From Amycolatopsis sacchari (GTDB lineage Bacteria > Actinomycetota > Actinomycetes > Mycobacteriales > Pseudonocardiaceae): a stretch of DNA of 64,000 nt. The position numbers were made by a program, and so were the translations under genes. Location: contig NZ_FORP01000017.1 in assembly GCF_900114035.1 (NCBI RefSeq), forward strand, positions 83,168 through 147,167, given 5' to 3'. Every line of letters begins with the position of its first letter. The stretch's first letter is position 1. Shown here in pieces: positions 1-7,877 of the stretch. The notes beneath the pieces were generated by a model, which did not search any database, had not been told where the DNA came from, and was given only the letters and a program-made list of their open reading frames with translations.

Positions 1-873
1 GCTGTTCACCGACACCAGCGCGGGCTGCCGCGCGATCAGGCCCGGATCGTTCGTCTTCTCCGTGCGCAGCATCCGCACCCTCGGGTTGCGGTCCACCCAG
101 TCGTACAGCTCCGCACTGCCGAAGACGAACGACGCCGTCAGCGGCACCTCCTCGTCGAGCGCGCCCGCCTTGTCCAGCCCCAGCACACCGTCGCTGAACA
201 TCTCGGACCAGATCTTCAGCCCGCGGCGGGCCGTGAGCGCGGCGAGCGTCGCGTCCGGGACCGCGCCGATACCCAGTTGCAGCGTCGCGCCCTCCGGTAC
301 CAGCTCCGCGACCCGGGCGCCGATCGTCTGCGAGACCTCGTTCGGCGGGCGCGGCACGGGGTTCGGCAGCGGCTCGTCCACCTCGATGGCGTAGTCGATC
401 TCGTCCAGCGTCAGCACCGCGTCGCCGTTGGTGAACGGCATCTGCGGGTTGACCTGCGCCACCACGAGACCGCCGCGTGCCCTGGCCGCCTCCACCGCCG
501 CGGGCAGGATGTTCACCTCCGTGCCCAGCGAAACCGTGCCGTCCCGCGGCACCGATGTGTGCAGCAGCACCACGTCGGGCGGCAGCGTCTGCTTCAGCAG
601 CGGCGGCACCAGCGACAGCCGCGACGGGAAGTACCGCAGCCCCGGCTTGCCCCGCATCCCCGGGCCGACGAACGGCGTCTCCAGCGTCACCCCCGGCCGG
701 TCCGGCACCCCGTGCTGCGCGTTGAGCATGAACAGCCGGTACTCGGCCAGCGCCCCGTCGAGGAGCGCGAGCGCCCGTGCCGGCGTCGCGAAATTGCCCG
801 CCGCCACGACCCGGGGCACGCCGGGCAGCCGCGAGAGGGCCGCCGCGAGCTGGGAGTCAGAGATCGTCCGCAC
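1..873 (-). CDS. acetyl-CoA hydrolase/transferase family protein (C-terminus cut by window edge)
   Basis: The 291 codons in the window read as the N-terminal part of an acetyl-CoA hydrolase/CoA-transferase, which moves CoA between acetate (or another short acid) and an acyl-CoA in the cytoplasm. I see the family's glycine-rich stretch QLGIGAVP at about residue 200 and the preceding conserved run LHTSVPRDGTVSLGTE. The catalytic Glu normally lies further on, outside the window, so substrate choice cannot be judged. The start is the GTG at 873 (MRTISDSQLAAALS); an ATG at 881 is out of frame. It lies 45 bases after the M20 amidohydrolase gene on the same strand, so the two are probably co-transcribed. 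Family call is solid; whether it is a hydrolase or a transferase is open. Confidence 0.85.
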   Translation of the reverse strand, partial: MRTISDSQLAAALSRLPGVPRVVAAGNFATPARALALLDGALAEYRLFMLNAQHGVPDRPGVTLETPFVGPGMRGKPGLRYFPSRLSLVPPLLKQTLPPDVVLLHTSVPRDGTVSLGTEVNILPAAVEAARARGGLVVAQVNPQMPFTNGDAVLTLDEIDYAIEVDEPLPNPVPRPPNEVSQTIGARVAELVPEGATLQLGIGAVPDATLAALTARRGLKIWSEMFSDGVLGLDKAGALDEEVPLTASFVFGSAELYDWVDRNPRVRMLRTEKTNDPGLIARQPALVSVNS

Positions 874-918
874 GAAGCCATTCTTCCCGGCCCGGGGGGC
901 AGGCACGGGGGACCTTGG

Positions 919-2088
919 TCACCGTTCGGCCGCCGCTTGCCGCGAGAACTCCGCCCACGCCGCGTCCTTCGCGCCGGTGAGCACGTCCACCGCGGTCCTC
1001 GCAAGCGCTTTCGCCGACGCCAGCACCACGGTCCTGGCCCGCTCGCTCGCGGCCGCGGCGGCGAACTCCGGCGTGTGGTCGGACTGCTCCGGCCCGGTGA
1101 TCGCGACGAACGGGTGGATCGCGGGCACGGTCGTGCTGACGTTGCCGATGTCGGAGGAGCCGAGGAACACCCCGGGTTCCGGCGCGGACATCGGGATGCC
1201 CAGCTCACCGAGGTGCCGGGCGAACGCCTCCGACAACACGGTGTTGTTGCGGAAGTGCGCATAACCCTCCCGCGGCCGCTCGACGGTGACGGTGGTGCCT
1301 GTCGCCTGCGCGATGCCCTCCGCGGCCTCCCGCAGCTGCCCCGCCAGGCGGTTCAACGCGGCCGTGGTCAGGCCGCGCAACCCGAACCGGCCCTCGGCGA
1401 GGTCGGGCACGATGTTCGTCGCCTCACCGCCGCGCGTGATGATGCCCTGCACGTGTGACCCCGCCGGAAGGCGGCGTTGCAGCACCGCCAGCACGTTGAA
1501 CAGCTCGATCAACGCCGCGAGCGCGTCGACGCCCTCCGTGGGGTTGCCGGTGGGGTGCGCGGCGCGGCCGTGGAAGGTGACGGTCAGCTCGGTCTGCGCG
1601 GTCAGCGGCGCCCAGGACCAGCTGTGCGTCCCGGGGTGCATCATGAGCGCCGCGTCCGTCCCGTCGAACACACCCGCCGCCAGTTCGAGGACCTTCCCGC
1701 CGCCGTTCTCCTCGGCCGGGGTGCCCACGGCGAGCACCGTGCCGGGCAGCTGCGCCTGCCGGAGCGCCAGCGCCGCGCCGAGCGACGCGGCGGCGATCAG
1801 GTTGTGCCCGCACGCATGCCCGAGCCCGGGCAGCGCGTCGTACTCCATCAGCAACGCGACCCGTGGACCGCCTTCGCCCGCACGGCCAGTGAAGGCGGTC
1901 GGCATCCCCGCGACCCCGCGCTCCACCGAAAATCCACCCTCGGTCAGCTCCTCGCACAGCCGCGCGGCGGCGCGGTGTTCCTCGAACGCCAGCTCGGGGT
2001 CGTGGTGCAGCGACAGCGCCACGTCCCACAGGCGGTCCGCGAGCCCGTCCACGGCACTGTCCACAATGGGGTACCAGCGATCAGCCAT
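919..2088 (-). CDS. M20 family metallopeptidase/amidohydrolase
   Basis: A 389-residue dinuclear metal amidohydrolase of the M20D type (AbgB, IAA-amino acid hydrolase and N-acyl amino acid hydrolase relatives). Such enzymes cut an amide bond to release an amino acid from an acyl or aryl group. Visible motifs: GHACGHN at residues 90-96 (metal His and Cys), the catalytic Glu pair in PAEEN at 124-128, and metal-ligand candidates near HPGTHSWSW (151-159) and SSDIGNVS late in the chain. No signal peptide, so cytoplasmic. It precedes the CoA-hydrolase gene on the same strand and is divergent from a PLP decarboxylase only 61 bases away. A link to release of short acyl groups that the CoA enzyme then handles is inference. 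Confidence 0.87.
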   Translation of the reverse strand: MADRWYPIVDSAVDGLADRLWDVALSLHHDPELAFEEHRAAARLCEELTEGGFSVERGVAGMPTAFTGRAGEGGPRVALLMEYDALPGLGHACGHNLIAAASLGAALALRQAQLPGTVLAVGTPAEENGGGKVLELAAGVFDGTDAALMMHPGTHSWSWAPLTAQTELTVTFHGRAAHPTGNPTEGVDALAALIELFNVLAVLQRRLPAGSHVQGIITRGGEATNIVPDLAEGRFGLRGLTTAALNRLAGQLREAAEGIAQATGTTVTVERPREGYAHFRNNTVLSEAFARHLGELGIPMSAPEPGVFLGSSDIGNVSTTVPAIHPFVAITGPEQSDHTPEFAAAAASERARTVVLASAKALARTAVDVLTGAKDAAWAEFSRQAAAER

Positions 2089-2149
2089 GATGTCCGGCTA
2101 CCCGGGCCGCGGCGGTTTGATCCCCCGCCCGCGCGGGCATTTCCGGAGC

Positions 2150-3598
2150 ATGGACCACAGTCGGGCACCGGCGCTGGAGGCGTTGCGGGAGTTCCACGAG
2201 CGCGGCTACGTGCCGTTCAACCCACCGGGGCACAAACAGGGCCGCGGCGTGGACGAGGACGTGCTGGACGCGGTCGGGGAAAGCGTGTTCACGGCCGACG
2301 TGATCTCGGTGAACGGGCTCGACGACCGCCTGTCGAGGCAGGGCGTGCTGTCCCGGGCGCAGGAGCTGATGGCCGACGCCGTCGGCGCCGAGCACACGTT
2401 CTTCTCCACCTGCGGCAGTTCGCTGTCGGTGAAGAGCGCCATGCTGGCCGTCGCGGGCCCGCACGAGAAGCTGCTGGTCGCCCGGCACGCGCACAAGTCC
2501 GTGATCTCCGGGCTGATCGTCAGCGGTGTCGAGCCGGTGTGGGTGGACCCGCGCTGGGACGCCGAGCAGCACCTGTCGCACCCGCCGGGCGTGGACGAGG
2601 TGCGCGACGCGTTCGACCGCGCGCCCGAGGCGAAGGGCATGCTGCTGGTCACGCCCACCGACTACGGCACGTGCGGCGACATCGCGGCGATCGCGGAACT
2701 GTGCCACGAGCGGGACCGGACGCTGATCGTCGACGAGGCGTGGGGCGCGCACCTGCCCTTCCACGACGACCTGCCGCCGTGGGCGATGAACGCGGGCGCC
2801 GACCTGTGTGTCACGAGCGTGCACAAGATGGGCTCGGCGGTTGAGCAGAGTTCGGTGTTCCACCTGCAGGGCGACCGCGTGGACCCGGCCGTGCTCAAGG
2901 CGCGGGAGGACCTGCTCGGCACGACCAGCGCGACGTCGCTCGTGTACGCGACGTTGGACGGCTGGCGGCGGCAGATGGTGCAGCACGGCAAGGAGCTGCT
3001 GAGCGCTGCGCTGGAACTGGTGCATTCGGTGCGGGCGCGGCTCGACGGGATGCCGGGGCTGCGGGTGCTGGCGGAGGAGTTCGCGGAGCTGACGAGTTCC
3101 TACGACCCGCTGAAGGTGGTCGTGGACGTCTCGGGGCTCGGGATCAGCGGCTACCAGGCGGCCGACTGGCTGCGGGAGCACCAGTGCGTGACGGTCGGGC
3201 TGTCGGACCACCGGCGGGTCGTCGCGCAGTTCACCTACGCGGACCGGGAGGAGACGGCGGAAGCGCTGGTGTCCGCGTTCGAGGCGCTGGGCGGAGCGAA
3301 GCTGCCCGAGCCGAAGCCGGTGGACCTGCCGACCCCGGACGAGCTGCGGCTGGAGACGGCGATGCTGCCGCGGGACGCGTTTTTCGGCCCTGCCGAACAG
3401 GTTCCGGCGGAGCAGGCGGTCGGCCGGGTCGCGGCGGAGATGCTCACGCCGTACCCGCCGGGCGCGCCCGCGGTGGTGCCGGGCGAGGTCATCACGCGCG
3501 ACGTGCTGTCGTACCTGCGCTCGGGTCTCGCGGCCGGGATGTCGGTCCCGGACGCGGCCGACTCCTCGCTGGACACCATCAGGGTCGTGGCGAAATGA
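2150..3598 (+). CDS. Orn/Lys/Arg-type PLP-dependent decarboxylase
   Basis: A 482-residue fold-type I PLP enzyme of the Orn/Lys/Arg decarboxylase family, of the short kind (as in Bacillus) that lacks the N-terminal wing domain of the enterobacterial enzymes. It should decarboxylate a basic amino acid to a polyamine precursor. Seen: substrate-side PPGHKQG (25-31), HAHKS (113-117), VDEAWGAH (194-201) with the Asp that pairs with the PLP ring nitrogen, and SVHKMG (223-228) with Schiff-base Lys226. A C-terminal domain follows. The ATG at 2150 is chosen because the family homology begins directly after it; the GGAG just upstream sits unusually close. The reading frame is open far upstream, but that part is the antisense of the amidohydrolase gene. 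Which amino acid is used cannot be told. Confidence 0.88.
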   Translation: MDHSRAPALEALREFHERGYVPFNPPGHKQGRGVDEDVLDAVGESVFTADVISVNGLDDRLSRQGVLSRAQELMADAVGAEHTFFSTCGSSLSVKSAMLAVAGPHEKLLVARHAHKSVISGLIVSGVEPVWVDPRWDAEQHLSHPPGVDEVRDAFDRAPEAKGMLLVTPTDYGTCGDIAAIAELCHERDRTLIVDEAWGAHLPFHDDLPPWAMNAGADLCVTSVHKMGSAVEQSSVFHLQGDRVDPAVLKAREDLLGTTSATSLVYATLDGWRRQMVQHGKELLSAALELVHSVRARLDGMPGLRVLAEEFAELTSSYDPLKVVVDVSGLGISGYQAADWLREHQCVTVGLSDHRRVVAQFTYADREETAEALVSAFEALGGAKLPEPKPVDLPTPDELRLETAMLPRDAFFGPAEQVPAEQAVGRVAAEMLTPYPPGAPAVVPGEVITRDVLSYLRSGLAAGMSVPDAADSSLDTIRVVAK

Positions 3599-4028
3599 CC
3601 GGCCGCCAGCCGCCGGAGGTGCGTTCGACGAAGTAGGGCCCGAGGACCGGGGTCCGGCACGGCAGCAGCTCGCGGACGACCTCGCCGACGCGGTTCGCAC
3701 CCGCGCCGAGCGCGAGCGTGACGTGTGCGGGAGGCGTGTCGCCGTAGCGGCCGTCGTAGGGCGTCGTCGTGGGGAACTCCGCGCGCAGCCGGGCCAGCAC
3801 CGGGTCGAGGTCCGGCGTGGTCGCGCCGACGAACCCGTCCTCGACGAGCAGGCCGGTCAGCTCGATTTCGCCGGGCAGGTCGAGCGCCGCGATGCGCCCG
3901 GCCGTTTCCGCGCTGGCGGGCGGGCCGGGGTAGAGCAGCGAGACGTGCGCGGGCAGGGCCCTGACCAGCTCCGGCGCGACGCGGCGGACGGCGTCGAGCA
4001 GAGGTTCGGCAGCGGGGGTCAGCACCAC
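3579..4028 (-). CDS. 2'-5' RNA ligase/2H phosphoesterase family protein
   Basis: A roughly 150-residue 2H-superfamily protein with the two signature motifs HVS (28-30) and HVT (102-104), about 74 residues apart, as needed for the paired catalytic histidines. Relatives hydrolyse or transesterify 2',3'-cyclic phosphates of RNA or small molecules; the substrate here is unknown. The gene ends inside the last codons of the decarboxylase (20-base convergent overlap). The conventional start is the GTG at 4028, which has no ribosome site at proper distance. An in-frame ATT at 4043 follows a perfect GGAGG with a 5-base gap and would add ISTAV to the N-terminus, so translation may begin there (see findings). 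Confidence 0.8.
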   Translation of the reverse strand: MVLTPAAEPLLDAVRRVAPELVRALPAHVSLLYPGPPASAETAGRIAALDLPGEIELTGLLVEDGFVGATTPDLDPVLARLRAEFPTTTPYDGRYGDTPPAHVTLALGAGANRVGEVVRELLPCRTPVLGPYFVERTSGGWRPVISPRP

Positions 4029-4142
4029 GACAGCGGTGGAAATCGTGTCCTCCGGTCGGTAGGGGGGCCAGGATTCGTACCAATGCGTAACGGTTGAGTG
4101 ACTCAGCGCACCCGGCGGTGTCCGTCGTCCTTATCGTGGAGT

Positions 4143-4499
4143 ATGACCGAGAACTCGCCCCTTGCGGTGATGCGGCAGGTCGAGTTGAACCAGCTCCTGA
4201 TGGAGGTACGGCGCCGTCAGGTTGACCCGCACGTCCTCGTCACGGAGCTGGATCTGCTCGGTGACGACCTGTTCTCCCACCGGATCAGCCCCGCCGAACG
4301 GCGGCGCTCCCTCGCACTGGTCCTGCTCGGGATCCTCACCGGGATCCTGCTGGTCGGTGTGCTCGTGCTGGCGCTGCTGAGCCAGCCCATCCCGGACCTG
4401 CTCTCCGGCCTCGCCGGCAGCGGGCTCGGTGCCATCGCCGGGATCCTGACGTCCTCCGGCGCCCCCATCGATGTCCCGAGGGCGGGAACACCGGTCTAG
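4143..4499 (+). CDS. small membrane protein of unknown function
   Basis: A 118-residue protein that I do not recognise. It has a charged, helical N-terminal half (about residues 1-55, rich in Glu, Arg and Leu), one strong membrane segment (about 57-79), then a Gly/Ser-rich hydrophobic tail (about 84-105) that could be a second segment. The ATG at 4143 has GGAG just upstream; an in-frame start at 4098 is less likely because it would add an Arg/Ser-rich stretch of no clear character. It stands alone, divergent from the 2H phosphoesterase gene. Single-gene unit; function not inferable. Confidence 0.6.
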   Translation: MTENSPLAVMRQVELNQLLMEVRRRQVDPHVLVTELDLLGDDLFSHRISPAERRRSLALVLLGILTGILLVGVLVLALLSQPIPDLLSGLAGSGLGAIAGILTSSGAPIDVPRAGTPV

Positions 4500-4747
4500 C
4501 GGTTTGGATGGCTTGCGAGCCGGTGCGGGTAGCGGAACCTGAGGCCCGCCCGCCAGCCCGACCACCACGCCTCACGGACGCTCCGCGGCTGTGCCTCCCA
4601 CCACGTCAGCGCTGTCCTCGCGAGGAACCGCCCACCCGTCGCCCACCACCACCCTCAACGGACGCGCTCCGCGCGGCAGAGCCGATTCAGACCCGCGGCG
4701 GTGCCGGTTGCGCGGGTGGGAAAAGCTGCGGCTGCGCGACATCACAT
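4500..4747. repeat. spacer, candidate dispersed intergenic repeat
   Basis: A 248-base stretch between the small membrane protein and the end of the ROK gene. It has no convincing gene, but on the minus strand it is open in more than one frame. A 56-codon frame (4742 to 4572) begins right after the ROK stop codon and has no ribosome site. Its sequence looks familiar to me as something that recurs between genes and at odd protein C-termini in Amycolatopsis-type genomes. That is memory, not a search result. It could be a dispersed repeat, a structured 3' end, or a small RNA. Confidence 0.35.
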
Positions 4748-5917
4748 CTAGCCCAGCCACCGCACCGGGTCGGCGAGGAGGGTGGACAGGGCGCGGAAGG
4801 CGGCGCCCGTCGCGCCGGGGGCTGGGATCGGTTGTGCCGCCTCGATCTTCGGCGGGGTCCAGCGGGCGGACAGCACACGGGTCCGCAGCTGCTCCTCCAG
4901 GTCGTCCCGGAGCAGGTCGGCGAGGTGGGCCAGGTGCCCGCCGAGCACGACGGTGGGGATGTCGAGCACGTTGACCACTCCCGCCAGCGCCACCCCGAGC
5001 GCCCGCGCCGCCGTCCCGATCGCGGCGAGTGCCCGTGCGTCCCCCTCGGTCGCACGGGCTGCCAGTTCCGCCGGGCTCGACAAGCCGGCCGCGGCCAGCA
5101 GCGCCGTCCTGCCCGCGTAGGTCTCCAGGCACCCCGTCGACCCGCAGCGGCAGCGCGGGCCGTTCGGGTCGGCGGTGACGTGCCCGATCTCGCCGGCCCA
5201 GCCGTGCCGCCCGCTCATCACCCTGCCGCCGAGCACCGCGGCCCCGCCGATGCCGATTTCGCCTGACAGGTAGACGAAATCCGACACCGCGCCGGGCCTG
5301 CCGGGTGCCGTCTCCGCGACGGTGCGCGCCGCGAGCGCGGCTTCGTTGTCCACCAGCAGGTCCAGCCCGTCCGGCACCGCGTCCCGCAGCAGCGGTTCCG
5401 GGCGCACGTCCGACCAGCCGAGGTTCGGCGCGCGCAGCAGCGTGCCCGTTTCCGCCGCGACCAGACCGGGCAGCGCCAGCCCCGCGCCCGTCAGCGTGAC
5501 CGGGCGCGGCAGGTCGCCGAGCACCCTCCGGCACAGCCGCGCGAGCCTGCCGAGCGTGGCTTCCGGGTCGCTGCCCACGAAGTCGTCCTGCTCCTGCGCC
5601 TCGCCGACGACCTCGCCCCGCAGGTCGATCACCCGCACCGCGAGGTAGCCGGCGTTGACCTGCAGCCCGAGCGCGGCGAACCGCGAGCCCGGCACGAGCG
5701 GGGTGGCCGGCCGTCCCCGGCCCGCCGCGGCGGGCTCGGTCTCGGCGAGCACCCCGCCCGCGACCAGTTCGTCGACCAGCCGCGACGCGGTCGCCCTGGT
5801 CATCGACGTGGCGGCGGCGACGTCGGCGCGCGACGGCGGGAGCGCCGCCGCGCACACCGTGCGGGCCACCAGCGCCAGGTTGGTGGCCCGCAGGGTCGAC
5901 TGCCGCGCGCTCGTCAC
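4748..5917 (-). CDS. ROK family transcriptional regulator (XylR-like)
   Basis: A 389-residue repressor with an N-terminal winged helix (about 15-62, with SRADVAAATSMTRATASRLVDEL as the recognition region) followed by a ROK sugar-kinase-like domain. Seen: the zinc site His246 in GEIGHV together with Cys256, Cys258 and Cys263 (CRCGSTGC), and the sugar-site Glu in GCLE. ROK regulators of this layout sense a sugar and control its operon. The gene starts 4 bases after the stop of xylA and must be co-transcribed with it, so it most likely represses the xylA promoter and is relieved by xylose. No xylulokinase gene is in the window. Repressor role is inferred from family and position. Confidence 0.88.
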   Translation of the reverse strand: MTSARQSTLRATNLALVARTVCAAALPPSRADVAAATSMTRATASRLVDELVAGGVLAETEPAAAGRGRPATPLVPGSRFAALGLQVNAGYLAVRVIDLRGEVVGEAQEQDDFVGSDPEATLGRLARLCRRVLGDLPRPVTLTGAGLALPGLVAAETGTLLRAPNLGWSDVRPEPLLRDAVPDGLDLLVDNEAALAARTVAETAPGRPGAVSDFVYLSGEIGIGGAAVLGGRVMSGRHGWAGEIGHVTADPNGPRCRCGSTGCLETYAGRTALLAAAGLSSPAELAARATEGDARALAAIGTAARALGVALAGVVNVLDIPTVVLGGHLAHLADLLRDDLEEQLRTRVLSARWTPPKIEAAQPIPAPGATGAAFRALSTLLADPVRWLG

Positions 5918-5921
5918 CGGC

Positions 5922-7100
5922 TCAGCCGATGAGGTGCTCGAGGGCCAGGTTCTGCAGCCGGACGAAACCGAAGTCCCGCTGCGCGGCCTTCTCCGGGTCG
6001 AACCCGTCGTCGGTGGCCAGGAACGACTCGACGCTCTCGCCCGGGTCCAGCGTCGGCGTCGCCAGGTCGTACACGCCCGCGTACGCCATCGCCTCCTGCA
6101 CCCGCGAGTCGGCGCGGAAGGCCTTCGCCTTGTCCGCCAGCATCAGGTACGTCGACATGCAGGCGCGCGCCGACTCCCAGACGCCGTCGAGGTACTCCGT
6201 GCGCGAGGGCTTGTAGTCGAAGTGCCGGGGACCGGTGTAGCGCGGGCCGTCGGGGTAGCCGGGGAAGCCGTTCTCGATCAGGTCCACGGTGAAGAACGCG
6301 GAGATCAGGTCGCCGTGCCCGAAGACCAGGTCCTGGTCGTACTTGAGCCCGCGCTGCCCGTTGAGGTCGATGTGGAACAGCTTGCCGCTCCACAGCGCCT
6401 GCCCGAGCGCGTGCGTGTAGTTGAGGTTGGCCATCTGCTCGTGCCCGGTCTCGGGGTTGAGGCCGACGATGTCGCCGTGCTCCAGCTGCGCGATGAGCGC
6501 GAGCGCGTGGCCGACGGTGGGCAGGAAGATGTCACCCCGCGGCTCGTTCGGCTTCGGCTCCAGGCCGATGCGCAGGTCGTAGCCCTGGGACTTGATGTAG
6601 CCCGCGACGGTGTCCAGGCCCTCCTTGTACCGCTCGAAGGCGGCGTAGACGTCCTTCGAACCGTCGTACTCGGCACCCTCGCGGCCGCCCCACATGACGA
6701 ACGTGCTCGCGCCCATGTCGGCCGCGAGGTCCACCGCCTGCAGGATCTTGCGCAGCCCGAACCGCCGGATCGAGCGGTCGTTCGAGGTCAGGCCGCCGTC
6801 CTTGAACACGGGGTGGCTGAAGGTGTTGGTGGTGACCATCTCGATCACGAGGCCGGCCTTGTCGGCCGCGTCCTTGAGCCGCCCGCTGATCCGCTGCTTC
6901 GTCGCGGTGTCCGCGTCGAACGGGAAGACGTCGTTGTCGTGGAACGTGATGCCCCACGCACCCAGTTCGGCGAGCTTGTCGGAGTACTCCCACGGGTCGA
7001 GCGCGGGCCGGCTCGGACCCCCGAAGGGGTCGGTCCCGGTCCAGCCGACGGTCCACAGACCGAACGAGAACTTGTCTTCGGGGGTGGGCTGGCGCAGCAT
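5922..7100 (-). CDS. xylA: xylose isomerase
   Basis: A 392-residue class I xylose isomerase, converting D-xylose to D-xylulose (and glucose to fructose) with two divalent metals. With the ATG at 7100 the known Streptomyces numbering falls into place exactly: ITFHDND puts His54 and Asp57 at the ring-opening site, and [11 protein letters not shown] gives Glu181 and Lys183. The downstream metal residues, such as those in HIDLNGQ and FDYKP, are also present. GGAGG lies 7 bases before this ATG; the alternative ATG at 7127 is upstream of the ribosome site and is rejected. It heads a two-gene operon with a ROK regulator. Confidence 0.97.
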   Translation of the reverse strand: MLRQPTPEDKFSFGLWTVGWTGTDPFGGPSRPALDPWEYSDKLAELGAWGITFHDNDVFPFDADTATKQRISGRLKDAADKAGLVIEMVTTNTFSHPVFKDGGLTSNDRSIRRFGLRKILQAVDLAADMGASTFVMWGGREGAEYDGSKDVYAAFERYKEGLDTVAGYIKSQGYDLRIGLEPKPNEPRGDIFLPTVGHALALIAQLEHGDIVGLNPETGHEQMANLNYTHALGQALWSGKLFHIDLNGQRGLKYDQDLVFGHGDLISAFFTVDLIENGFPGYPDGPRYTGPRHFDYKPSRTEYLDGVWESARACMSTYLMLADKAKAFRADSRVQEAMAYAGVYDLATPTLDPGESVESFLATDDGFDPEKAAQRDFGFVRLQNLALEHLIG

Positions 7101-7129
7101 CTTCGCTCCTCCATTTTGTTTTTCCATGT

Positions 7130-7159
7130 AACTTATTCGCGGACGTGGAGGAGCGTCAA
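7130..7159 (-). promoter_or_regulatory. probable xylA promoter with AT-rich operator region
   Basis: On the minus strand TTGACG (7159-7154) and TAAGTT (7135-7130) are separated by 18 bases, a reasonable vegetative promoter ending about 30 bases before the xylA start. Just downstream (about 7129-7112) is an unusually AT-rich run in a GC-rich genome, the kind of sequence to which ROK repressors of xylose genes bind. The operator assignment is inference. Confidence 0.55.
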
Positions 7160-7177
7160 GGGGCCGGGGTCACCGGA

Positions 7178-7798
7178 TCAGCGGCGGACGACGCCCAGGA
7201 CGCCGCCGATCAGGGAGACGACCCCGGCGATGAGGAAGAAGTAGTAGCCCAGCGACGTGCTGTCGGGGTTCGGGTCGCCCCCGGTCAGCCAGAACACCGC
7301 GCCGACGACCATGAACACCGACAGCACGAGCGTCACGACGCCGATCGGCCGGTGGTTGCGCATCGGCACGAACATCGTCGCCCCGAGCAGGATCTCCAGC
7401 GCGCCGCCGATGAGGACCGCCCACACGCCGATCTCGATCAGGGTCGCGCTCGAACCCGCGCCGAACGCGCTCGCCGCGCTCGCCAGGTCGGCGACGTCCA
7501 TGCCGGTGGCGTGGACGTTCGAGAAGCTCGAGTCGATCCACGGCAGGAAGAACTGCAGCACGCCGAACAGGCCGCCGAGGACGAGCACCGCGCCGGCCCA
7601 GATGTTGGGCCGCGAGAGCGCGGGCGGCTGCCCCCACTGGCCCGGCTGGCCGTAGGGCCCCGGCTGCCCGTACCCGTACTGCTGCTGCCCGTACGGCCCC
7701 GGCTGCTGCGGGTACTGCCCCGTGGGGGGCTGCTGCGGGTACTGCCCCGGCTGCTGGCCGTACGGGTTCCACTGCGGTGGCTGGTTCGGATAGCTCAC
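7178..7798 (-). CDS. membrane protein with Pro/Gln/Gly/Tyr-rich N-terminus
   Basis: A 206-residue protein in two parts. Residues 1-62 are a low-complexity, disordered tail of PYGQQPGQ-like repeats, typical of actinobacterial membrane proteins. Residues 66-203 hold four membrane helices (about 66-87, 119-143, 151-172, 184-203). A short loop between helices 1 and 2 is likely outside, and MRNHRPIG faces the cytoplasm. No catalytic motif is visible. Such proteins are common in actinobacteria and are usually uncharacterised; the tail may bind a partner. It stands as its own unit between xylA and the MFS gene. Confidence 0.8.
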   Translation of the reverse strand: MSYPNQPPQWNPYGQQPGQYPQQPPTGQYPQQPGPYGQQQYGYGQPGPYGQPGQWGQPPALSRPNIWAGAVLVLGGLFGVLQFFLPWIDSSFSNVHATGMDVADLASAASAFGAGSSATLIEIGVWAVLIGGALEILLGATMFVPMRNHRPIGVVTLVLSVFMVVGAVFWLTGGDPNPDSTSLGYYFFLIAGVVSLIGGVLGVVRR

Positions 7799-7877
7799 GG
7801 TGCCCCCTGGAGAAAACGGCTTCCTGCTCGCGCGGAATCGTACTGCCCCCGGGGCCCGGTACCACCCCGCCGAGCCG

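Noticed and set aside
4572..4742. A 56-codon minus-strand frame right after the ROK stop
   Set aside because: No ribosome site, basic low-complexity composition, and the same DNA is open in another frame; treated as part of a possible repeat and not as a gene.
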